Positions 50,001 through 62,000 of a DNA stretch of 64,000 nucleotides are shown piece after piece. The notes beneath the pieces are model-generated. The model saw only the letters and a program-made list of their open reading frames with translations, searched no databases and had not been told where the DNA came from. The translations under genes were made by a program, and so were the position numbers. Numbering within the stretch: position 1 is the stretch's first letter; each line of letters starts with the position of its first letter. Location of the stretch: positions 4,952,501 through 5,016,500 of the forward strand of contig NC_054750.1 in NCBI RefSeq assembly GCF_018143015.1. Direction: 5' to 3'. The DNA is from Lytechinus variegatus. Taxonomy: Eukaryota; Echinodermata; Echinoidea; Temnopleuroida; Toxopneustidae.

Positions 50001-53000
50001 GTAGACAAAAATTTCGTTTTACTTCTGACCATTGCACTTTGTGCATTCACAAAGTCATTGTTTCAAGAAACATATCTGGAAAAGAAAAGAGAGATACATG
50101 TAATCTGACATTCATATTCTTAACAGAAATAGAAAGTAGAGTAGAAATGAAAGCTGGGTACAGAAAAAGATATGTTTATTTACCCAGAGAAATTACTGAA
50201 TACGTATGAAACTCAGTAACTCTTTTGTTTTCACTTTATGTCTTCAATATGTTATAACTCATGTAAGATTATTGGATGATTGCATTACTATGTAATTGTT
50301 TTGTATCGATATAATTTTTCAAAATGTCATCTCATCATTTTTATAATGTGTTATGTTGCAATGGTGTAAATAAATCCTTTAACTGGAGGTAAAAAAAAAT
50401 CTTTATGTATTTTCTGACAGCTAACCATGATTTTGAAGCCTTTCTCTCTCATTGCCACAACTGTAGATATGGCTTTAATATTGTGTTCATATAGTATGTA
50501 GTTTCACAAAGATGGGTCGACGTTGCATTTCATGTACACTTAGTATGCTTTGTTAAACAATAATTTGAATGCTAAATTGATTAATTGGAGTTGATTTTTT
50601 TTTCTTTAATATTTTGTGGTTTGTTTCTATAGGGATCACGTGTGCACTGGTACAATGTGGAGTATTCTGGGGTTGATGATGATGGAAAGGTAGAACTTAA
50701 TGGTCTCCAAGAGAACTTTTCCAAGCTTGTAAGTAATAAAAGAACAATCAAATACCACTTTTGTTATTACATAAACCTGCTTAATAATATTTATTATTCA
50801 TTTAGCTCCATCTGTGTAACCACTGATTCAACAGTGCACAATATATTACCCCAGGTTAAGCTCTGCCTTGTGTTTCTAGCACTTGGTAAGGTTCTATGAT
50901 ATTTGCTCTGGCGACAATTGCTCCGATGGAAAATTTGCATGTTAAGCTGAATATAAAATCTAACCTCCAAAACTACATAAATCCTAATCATTATCTTCAC
51001 ATTGTTCTGAATCAAAAACTCTATTACGACCCTAACCCTATTAAACACAATGCCCATCTGAGATATTAAGACAGGAGCAGATGTCGCAAGAGCATATGTT
51101 GCGTCACCCTTGGTATACCCAACAAATTATTCCTGGGGGTATTCATTCACCCACCTGGATGGAATTCAGCAAAGTGTGTAGAAGACAATCGTACAGTTAA
51201 GTCAACCGTAGGCAATGTAGTCGCACGTGGCTGTAGTTGGTAACATCCTAGTATATGAACTACTAGATTGTGTGTTTCAAACCTGGGGCTTGTTAGGGTC
51301 ACAACTATTGTAGCTTTGCCATCATGGTAACTACCATGGTAACAGGGCTCAGCAGCCAATCGCAATCAAGGTTTCCATGGTAAATACAATGATAGCAAAG
51401 TTACCATAGTTATAAGTCATTATGAAACAGTTACTTGTTCTCAACTTTTAGAAACGGACAGTTTTAATAGATTCACAATGCAACCATGATGCTCCTATTT
51501 GGCAAAAATGTATATGCGCAATTGCAAAACAGCTACTCTGTCTTGTACATGACATAACAGCTTTTTGTTTCAAGTCATGTAAATGCAGTGTTAGACAGAA
51601 GTTGCATTTTTAATTTCAACTAGGCTTATTGAGTATACATGTAAGTACTCCACCAGCCTTTGTGACAACTGCAATAAATTGATCTGTTAGCTTTTGACAC
51701 TAGGTTATTAATTGAAAGTGGCATGATTAACTTGCATTTTACTTTGTAACTAAAACTGTCTTCACTTTTTGTTGAACTTGGATTAATTAAAGAATTTCAA
51801 TATTTTTTCTTTTCATCTTGCAGGTTTATGACTTTTTCCTGAAAAGAATTGAAGAGCAGTACCCGCTTCTGGAGACCAATCTTGACCCTTACCAAGCAGT
51901 CAAAGAGGCTCATGAAGTAAGTAAGAAGATAGTGATGAAATGACATACAGGTGTATTACCCATAACTCTTGTTCTTCTAGTCTTACCATTTCATGCACTG
52001 ACATTTTTCAGGATTGCAAATCTGCATATTCCAGATTTGAATGTGACTACTAAGTTGGATTAGAGAATAGGCAATCCCATACAAGCCCAACCTGCTGTTT
52101 GTCTCTGTTTTCCAATTATTTAAGGAGGATTTTGAATAATCTCCAATGATCATGACTTTGAAAGATCTTGAAGTGGGGTATGAAGAAATGAGAACAAAAT
52201 GGGGTTGGATGTACAAAATGGTGATAAATCTTATGCTTTTGCTCCAGGTAATTGGTTTGCCAAATGCATCCTTTGGACCCTATTTTTAGCTGCTAAATAT
52301 ATTTTAATGTGGGATCAAACTAACTAACACTTTGTGCTGGCTCTCATTGATTGTGTGTTGTAAATGGTTATTCTTGGAATATCCCATGTAAGATAATTAT
52401 CAGTAATACCGAGGTTGAATATGCCTATAATTTTGTTTCTGTAAGAGAAACTAAAATGGTTTTGAAAGGAAAGATTCCAGATGGGTGTTTCATAAAGCTG
52501 TTCATAAGATACAAATGACTTTACGCACGACTGGTGATCCTTGTGCTAAATGATATCCCTGTATAATTGATTTATGACATAAGAACATGTTATAGCCGTG
52601 CGTAAAGTTGTGCGTAACTTTACGAACAGCTTTATGAAACACCAACCTGTTTTGCTACGTGCTGATACAGTTATTGTGATATGAACGTAATGAGTAATGA
52701 ATCAGTGTGTTCTCATTCAGTCGGGTTTATATTACAAGACTACATCGCTCAGAGTGTTGCATTATGGGTAGCGAATCTGGCCAGATGTGAGTAGTTGATG
52801 ACTTGAGATGGGGCTATTAAGGCTGCTGGGTGTTTGCCCTTTAAATGACGTAACCCTAGAGCAATAACCATAAACCTCAATCTTCCCTGCAACCTTTCAG
52901 TCATTCCTGAAGAGTCGCGGAGGCTCAGTGCTGGGTAGGAACGAGATCCTTGAACAGATCCAGACCTACGTGACGAGTAGCGGAGACAACAGGGCTCTGG

Positions 53001-56000
53001 TGATGAGCGGAGGTGCAGGCTCCGGCAAGTCCTCCATCATGGCACGGACAGCGGACGTAGCGCAGACAATGGCCTTGAACAAACGCATCCCAGGGTATGT
53101 ATGCTAAAGTTGATGGTTCGGTGACATTTGTTCCAGTGACAATTGCTCTGCTATGATTCCTTCCACTATCATAAAATCCTGTTGCAACCCTTACCCTAAC
53201 CCTATGGCCCGTATTCTGAAGCCAGGTTTAACTTAAACCATGGTCTAAGTCTGGTCTAAAATTATGGGAAGCCAAAAGTGTCAAAATTTTTATTAAGTTG
53301 TATGTTTCTAATTTTTCACTGTGCTCTTTCCTGATTCATCGATGGTGAAGACAATCATCTATTTATACTTGTTAGACAATTATGAATGATTTGAGAGCCA
53401 AATGAGCTGATTATGATATGTTTACTATTAGTGATTTATGTAGCAATTGGCTTTCCATAACCACAACTTTAAACCTGAGTTTAAATTAAACCTGACTTCA
53501 GAATACGGGCCTATATCTTAGACGAAATAAAGCTCGGAGCAATTTTTCCAGAGTCACCAATCTAATTTGCACTTACAGGTTGTCCCTGAGGAAAATAACA
53601 GTAATAATGTCAATTGGTAATAAATGTACATGTTGGTATGAATTGTCTACCATCATGTAAGCATTCATATACTCAGATTTTATTAAATGTTATCATTCCT
53701 TGGAGTCATTGGCAGCTCCATTATGAGTTATAAAGTGCGGCTTGCTCTACTTTTTTTTCCTTTTCTCAGTGGAGGTGAAACGGGTTGGCATGTCTTCTAC
53801 CATTTTGTAGGAGCTATCCCAGGATCGACTTCCCTGGAACTGTGCCTCAAACGGCTTCTCAAGGAGCTCAAAGCTTTCAATGTAAGTATCTTTCTTGTCC
53901 CTTGTAGAAATAATCTTGACAGCAGTTTGTCATAAACTAAGGTAAACCGGAACATTGGTGTCACATGTCCCAGAGTGACAGTGCATGTTAACAGAAGTGA
54001 ATTTTACAAAGAAGTAGTGATGGCAACTAAAAACCAAGACATGGGAATTGTTGAATAAAACTTTTGCCATAAAAAATCCTCTGAAAAATAAATTGTAAAA
54101 AACTGTGGCAAACAAAATTATGCCATTGACACTAAACCATCTGACTGTTGATTTTTGTTTGCAAAGTTTATTTTGCTTGACCTTTTGGCTGTCCTTCATT
54201 GGACTCCTTAATTTTTCTGCCTCCTCCCCCCCCCCCATTTCCTGGTGATATTAGTGTTTTGTATCCTCTGTAGAAACTACTATATAAGTCCAGCTATTTG
54301 TTTTATTATTATTATTTGTAATATTTGTATTTTCAGGAAGCCACCATGCCCAAGAATCTAGAGGCCTGCTGTCAGCTAGCCTGCGGAGTTCTGTCAAACC
54401 CCAAGACACAACCACTCATCGTTATCATCGATGCTCTCAATCAGGTATATATATTCACACTACTTTAGAAGAAGTCTTGATGTCTTTTATGATACACCAG
54501 CCATGCTGTAATTTCCTTTGGCAAAAAATTATCCACATTGTGCTGCACTCGACCCTGGCCGGAATTTATTCCTTGAAATGCCACAGTGCTGTAAAAGGCT
54601 GTGGGGCTAAAGCCAGGGTAATAATATCCAATTAAGCACATAGGGACGCTTCAGCAGTGATATGCCCTGTTAAAGCATGTTGGTATTATTATACTGTGTG
54701 ATCATTACAGTTTTAAAGTTTGTTTCCTTAACCTCTTGCTTAATGGAACTTGGTAATCCCTGTACAAAATCTATGGGGGTTAAAGTATTTGGTAGTCAAG
54801 AGATTAATACAGATAAAACATTGATTCATTTGGATGCCATGTCCTCTCATTCCCCAAGTTTTGTCAAGAAAAAAAATATATATACTTGCAACTACTTTTT
54901 CACCATACACATGTATTTAACCATATATATGTATGTGATATTCCTTCTATCCGAGTTTGATGATGACAAGAGCAAAGCTGTCCTGAGTTGGCTAACCAGA
55001 AAGCTCCAGCCATGATTAGAGATACACTGCCCCATAGGCACTCTAGGAGAGGGCCAATACATTGTTACAACTATTTTTAACCTTATACATATATGTGATA
55101 TTCTTTCCATTTTAGTTTGATGATGACAAGACCACATCTGTCCTGAGTTGGCTACCTAGAAAGCTAGCCCCTCAGGTTAGGGTCATCTTAGCCATGATTA
55201 ACGATACCCCGCCACATAAGGAACTCCACGAGAGGGCCATCAAGCCACAGGAGATCATTGTCACACCCCTAGACATGTCTGCAAGACAGGTAAGACCAGA
55301 AAGAAAGATAACGACTCCTTGAAATTACCTCTCCTCCCCACCCCCCCCCCCCCCCCTTCCAACACACACATCTTGTTTGGTTCCATGACATTGCTCCGGT
55401 GACTATTGCTCCAATGGAAAATCTGCATGTTACGACTAACACAAAACCTAACCTCCAAAACTAAACAAACCCTATCCTTATTTTTACATCTTTTAAGACC
55501 AAAAACTCTATTACAATGCTCACTCTAATCCTATGCCCTCTGAGACATTAAGACCTGAGCAGATGTCGCAGAAGAAAATGTTGTTTCACCTCTTGTTGTC
55601 ATCCCTAGTTATTCATCTGTAAAGAAAACCAATCTGGCTTCCATCTATATATGCTTCATTTTATCTTGAGTGCAGGGCTCAACATTAGCGGAGGCCCATG
55701 GCAACCAAAAATGAGAGTCTATGCCTACCAAAATTTTGTTAGATTAGTGATTTCTATTGTTTTGGACCACCAGAATTGCCTTGCGGGTCACAAAAAATAT
55801 GAAATTGATAACTTGGTCAGACTGATTGAGTCACCAAGAAAATAAGTTGGTGATGGTAAAGCCTTGTTGAATGTATTTTGTTTGGCTTTATAAAGAATAC
55901 TCATTGATAGTGTGACCTTGATTAGATGTTGCTAGATACCTTTGAGAAGTACCAGACGATACAACATTTACAAGTTTATGATTGAATTGGTTGTCATTAT

Positions 56001-59000
56001 CTGTGCAAAATAAGAAAGAGGTCTGAAGTGCACATATTTCAGAGCATTGCTTGTGAATGTGCTTGCATAGAGTAGTATTTATTTGTATGAATATGATATT
56101 CTTAGAGTTGGGAATCAACTCAGTAAAACACATCGGGCGGTATTCTGATAATTAAGTTTAACCCTAGTCTAAACTAGAGTTTTAAGTGACACTTCTATGG
56201 AATGCTGGCTTCATAATATTTCTTTCATATTTGTGGCAATTGTAATGTATCAATTACTTTTAGAATTTATTGTTTTTTATTATATTTTTCTATTCTTTCC
56301 ATTTCATGACTCAGTTTATTTTTTCACAACTTTTTGCCGCAGTAAAAGAATGATTTTTAATCATTGTCAAATGAGTTGACAGGTGGCTTTCCATAAAATT
56401 GTGGTTTAAGTTAATCCAGGGGCCTGTAACACAAAACTTAGCAATGATCATAGAACATTTTTCTACGATTCATTCCATTGACTGCAATGTACAATCAATC
56501 GTAAAAATCAAGCATACGATCAATCGCTAACCTTTGTGTTACAGGACCCTGGTTTAGCTAAACCATGGCTATCAAAATACCACCCAGTGTTTATCTGATC
56601 TTATCTTTGACCTTAAACCTTCTAAATAAGGTATGACATGTTGCTTCTTCTATTTTTGGTAGCAAATTGTCACAGACATGTTGGGTAAATACAACAAGAA
56701 GCTAGGAGAGGATCAGATGGCCAGCCTTCTGTCTAAGGAATCTTCCCAGAATCCTTTGTGGCTGTCAGTAGCCTGTGAAGAGCTCAGGGTGTTTGGTCTG
56801 TTTGCCAAAGTGACGGACAAGATCAACAGTTTGGCAGATGGCCTGTTAGAGTAAGTAGAATGGCCAATTGAGTTGTGAGAGTGATAAGTTGATCATGAAA
56901 AAAAAATTCTCTAGACAAATTTTCTTCAGGGAGCATTTTCTTGAGGGGTTTCTTCCTTTGGGTAATGATTGAGTTAGTTGTCACTGTTGACGATTTCCTA
57001 CTGTGGGACGTCATGGTCTAGTTGTTTTATGACACTCGTCTTTCAATCTGAGGGACATGGGTTTGATTCCTAGCCATGGCATGTTAAACTTTCAACAAGA
57101 AATTAACCCACATTATGCTGCACTCAACCCAGGTGTAGAAAGAAAGAAGAAATTCCTTGAATGCCAGAGCGCCTGTAGGCAGTACAGCCATAGCCGGGGT
57201 AATGATAGCAGCATTCTGTATCCTCAGGCAAAAAGGGCTTCAAAAATCCTGCCATTATTTTGCGATTGACAGATTTTCTTGGAGAAGTAATGTGATTTGA
57301 GATAGATATTGTCAATTTATTCAGGGGTGGTTTTCAGGAGGAAACTTACCTTCAAGTTTAGTGATTCCGGAGGCCTTGTTTAATAAAGACCTGCAACTCC
57401 TGCCATTATGGAAACTACTCTGGGATCCTTGATTATTATTCGCAACAAAGCCGTGTTACTGTGGTAGTAGTCATATTGGCAAATTTACATTAGTTTTAAC
57501 TCTATAGGAAACAAGTCCCAGTCCAGAAATGTTGGGACATGTTTTCCCACCATATGAGCTATGAAGAATAGTATCTCTAACGGGTCGATTCCGACTTCCA
57601 CACCTCTCTACAGGTTACTAGAGCAGGTGTTTACTCGCTTTGAGGAGGAGAATGGAGGCATGCTCCTCGTCGCTACCCTCTGCCTCCTGGAATGCTCCGC
57701 TACGGGTCTCCTGGAGACAGAGCTCCTTCTAATCCTTGGAGATGAAGATAATCTCATGCCTGCAGATAAGGATGAGGACAATAACAAAGGTGAGTCATCT
57801 GAACGGACCAAAGGGTCTTCCATAAAGTGATTTTTTTTCTCTCTCACAGCTGTAATAAACTACTGAAATCTTTCCATGCCTGCAATTCACTTATTTATCA
57901 AAATATTTTATTCAAAAGAAATGATCAGTATAAAAGAGTAACGTTTACTCTTTCCCATGGTACAAAAATAATCAATATTACTCATGGAGAAAGTGGTTAA
58001 ATCTTTGAGAAAGAAAGTCTCACAATTCACGAGATTTTGAAGGGACATGAATTCAGCCATGAGAGGACTTGGATAAATCTTGCTCATTTGCTCATTAACA
58101 CAGGGGCTTGCAGACTGACTGCATATGCAGTTCAAGGGGTCTTTCCTAATGTGATTACTTTTTTTATTTTTCTCTCATTGCTGTTATAAACTACCGAAAT
58201 CCTTGGTTTTGATTGGCTGAGATCATGTGCCCTGTATTTCAGTTTACATCATTGGCAGGATGCTTTGTTGGCTGTTTCCAGTTAGAGGCCCGATCCCACC
58301 GCACTTTACGGATGCAAAGAGGATGTAAAATGTAAAAGAATTCGTGCCATCCATTTAAAAACGCTTTCCATCCGTTGTGTACTCATTGTATACGTGTTTC
58401 ATACGCGCTATCCATGGAGCATCCATCCACTGTGATTTTATCAGCGCAAAAAGTTTTGAGCTGCACCAGAATGTAAAACGTAAAAATATTGCCATCCATT
58501 GGAAAATGTTTTTATTCCGTTCTGTACTCATTGCATACGTATTTCATATGCTCTATCCATTGTAGGCCTACTGAGAATTCATTATGACTGTTACATGTTT
58601 TAATCTTATAACCAATATCTATTTGATTTTTTTGTGGGGAGCAGATCGTGGAGAGAAAGAGAAGGCCAACAAAGATGCTTCTCCGCTCCCCGCAGCCAAG
58701 TGGGCCGTGGTATACAGAGCACTGAAACCGTTCATCAGGCCGTTCGGTGATAGCGGAGAAGGCAGGCTGGATTTTTACCACAGAGCACTCAGCAAGGCAG
58801 TCAGAAAGAAGTATGTGGTGTCCACTTTATATCCGTAAACTAATTACAAAAACTAGTCAGTTCAATTAAATTTCATTCATCATAAAGAATACGGTCAACG
58901 AAAATCATATAGATAAAAAAATACAAAGACAAATAAAATGTAGGCGCAACATTTCTGATTGAGACATTTTATGAGAGTTAGGATCTGCTGGGAAAACAAA

Positions 59001-62000
59001 GTCTTACAAATGCAGACCCTGAACATACAATATGTTAACATAGAAAACAAAGCTAAAAAAAAGTACATACATACATGTCTGCTTAGAAATGTGTGAATTA
59101 TTTTTCTATTTTGTTTATGGCATACCTTATGGATAGACAATTGTAAATTTCTTGCAGGCTCCTCAACATTTTTTTATTCTTTTTTATATTTCTATGAGTG
59201 TGAGAATTATTATTACTCGTGATTTTATGATGATTTGTAATAATTAAATAAGGTTAATTGAAAGCTAGATGTTTGAAAAGCGTCCAATAGTTCAAATGCA
59301 GTCTCTGATCAATTTTATACTGAGTCTGGATCCCAAAGTTTATCCAGTTTCCATGATACAGTGCATGTTTGGTATGAAAGAGTCCATAAAGTTGAATATA
59401 ACTTTACAAATATCCACCAAGGGGGAGGAGGTAGATTCTGGAGCATGTTCAGTGTCATGGAGCCTTTAGTCATTGTTAACCCTTCGCACATGAAAGTTAA
59501 AACAATACACATTTGTATGATTGAATTGAAAAAACCTAGTTATTTTCTCTGTCACTTCCTTAGGAATACGAGTGAAGTAGAATCAAATACTCTATAGATT
59601 AATTTCCAGTATCAGTAATGCATTAAACACATAAAATGCATAAAATTTTAGAACTATTGTCGTTGTTATCTTTCTATAATGTTGGTTCTTTTGTGTTTGC
59701 CTTCTAAAGGTACTTTGACAACACAACAGCCGCACGAGTATACGACAGGACATGGTGGCACAAAAGACTTGCAGACTTCTTCACTGATGTTAAATCGGTC
59801 GAAAGGAAGGTCGAGGTAAGCATTCATGAACACCTTGCGCGTAAGTTAGAGCGACTTTAAGAACAACTTGTGACCCTTTCTTAAGTGCTCAATAATCACC
59901 AATTGACATTGAACAGTGAATGTCATTTTACCACAAGAAGGATCACCAGTCATTCTTAAACTTGCAAACAGATTTATGAAAGGGCCCCCTGGGCAGTGAT
60001 TTTTACTGACTTTTTCGCTCTTAGCCAATCAGATACGAGGATTTTCAGTAGCTTATAACATTTAAAGTCAATGAAAATCACAGGCTATTTCTAGTAGAGC
60101 TTCCTATATAACCGATTTTGTTTTAAAGTTACTTATGCTCTGTTCCATTTTCTCTTCATACCTTTTTCACTTTTACAAACAGACCTAACTGGCAGAGTTC
60201 CATGCAGTAAAAGCTATATATTCCAAACTTTGTCAGATTGCAATTCAAATTTTATAACCTTGAATAGACTCCACAAATTTTCGTACTGTTTGCTGATTGT
60301 TGAAAGTCTATGGGGAAAAAAATATATTGCAAAAAAAAATATTTATTCTGCTGCAAATATACAATAAATAGATTTATCTGTAGCAAATCAGATTACAATC
60401 CTGCTTGCAAGAAGCGACCAGCTAGCAATTACAAATTTATGATTATTTCCAAGACTTATGAAATGATGTTGCTACCGAAAATAGACTTGCTATTGATTGC
60501 AAGTTTCTTGCAATGTCGCTATATTTACTCCTCAAGAGCACTAATCCATGTTGAACTGATTCTTGACCAAGTGTCTAGTCTAGTTTATACAACTCCCAAG
60601 AATGTTCTGTTATTTGATTGGTCCAAATCGGATCACATGATATTCAGCGAATTGCGCTATTACATCCAAAATGCATGATCCAGCACTCTGACGTCATACC
60701 AAAAGTACTATTCCTGCACTCTGACGTCAGGGTGCAGGATAGCGCGAGATCTGGATATATCTAGAATTTAGATCAAATTTAGCATTCAGGCAACTCGGTA
60801 ACATGGGAGAAGGGGGGTCGTACAAAAAAAACAATGCACACATTCTTGTGTATAGAGGACCTAAATAATGAACTCTGTGCTTGACTCGCCAAATGGATAT
60901 ACTGCACTCGGTCCTGCAGACCTTGGTGCGGTATATCCATTGGCTCTTCATGCACGTCGTTCATTATTTGGCCCTACATGCACGCACTTACGTGCATTAT
61001 TTGTATAATTTTCTATGTTCTGATTTTCTGTTGTAATGTAGGAACTTCCCATTCATCTGCTGGCCATCCAGGACAAGAACAGGCTGCAGAAGTTCTTGAC
61101 TGACTGGGAGGTCTTTGACAATCTCTACAATGAAGACTACAGCACAGTACTTCTCAAGTACTGGAGAGAGGCAAGTTTATCCTAAACCCCTTTTAACTTT
61201 AAAATGATTGCCCCCGTCAATGAGTCATGAAAGTATCAGCAATGTACAAACAATCCACAGGTGTTGCCCATTCTTTTTTTAGAGGCTCTCAAATCTTTTG
61301 AGTTTTGAGATAGTAACTGAGATTACCAGACATGAGGATTTCAAGTTATGAAACCATGATTTTTAATACATTTCCAAAACTAATTGTGCTTCCATCCAAA
61401 AACACAAATGAATGTATGATTATCATTGCATTCTTATAAATGTATCAAATGTAGTTTAATTGATGATATCAATTTAAAATAAGGGTTTAATTCAAACTCT
61501 TCATTTTATAGTTTTCCATAAACCAATGTTGATTTGATTTGATTTATTTATTTCTGTTTCACAATAATATAATGAACATAACAAAGCAAGGTTGAAAATA
61601 CTACGAAATATAATATGTATATATAAATAATAATAAATTTGAAGAACACAATTGAGTAAATAAATTTATCTGAAATGACATTTGTATTTGAATTTGAAAT
61701 TAAAACGGAGGGACTTGCTGAATAAAGCAAAGCTTGTACAGGAGGCAAGCCCCTAACTTAGTTTCAATATAAAACTACAACAAATAAATATTGGGTCGTA
61801 ATAATAAATTTGTTTAAAAATGTTATAAGAAAAGTAGTCAAGCCTAGATTCCTCTTCACACTTATCGTCAAACGCTTTGGAATAGCAGCACCCAATACTT
61901 GGAACAACATACCAAAAAGTATTCTTGAAATTATCAGTACCCCTACTTTCAAGAAACACTTGATGTCCTATTTCTTTAATGTGTGATCTATGTTTTCTAT

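Noticed and set aside
49845-50108. 87-residue hydrophobic frame with a downstream AATAAA and A run as a retroposed gene
   Set aside because: No recognisable domain and no matching parent; the A run is short and separated from the frame.
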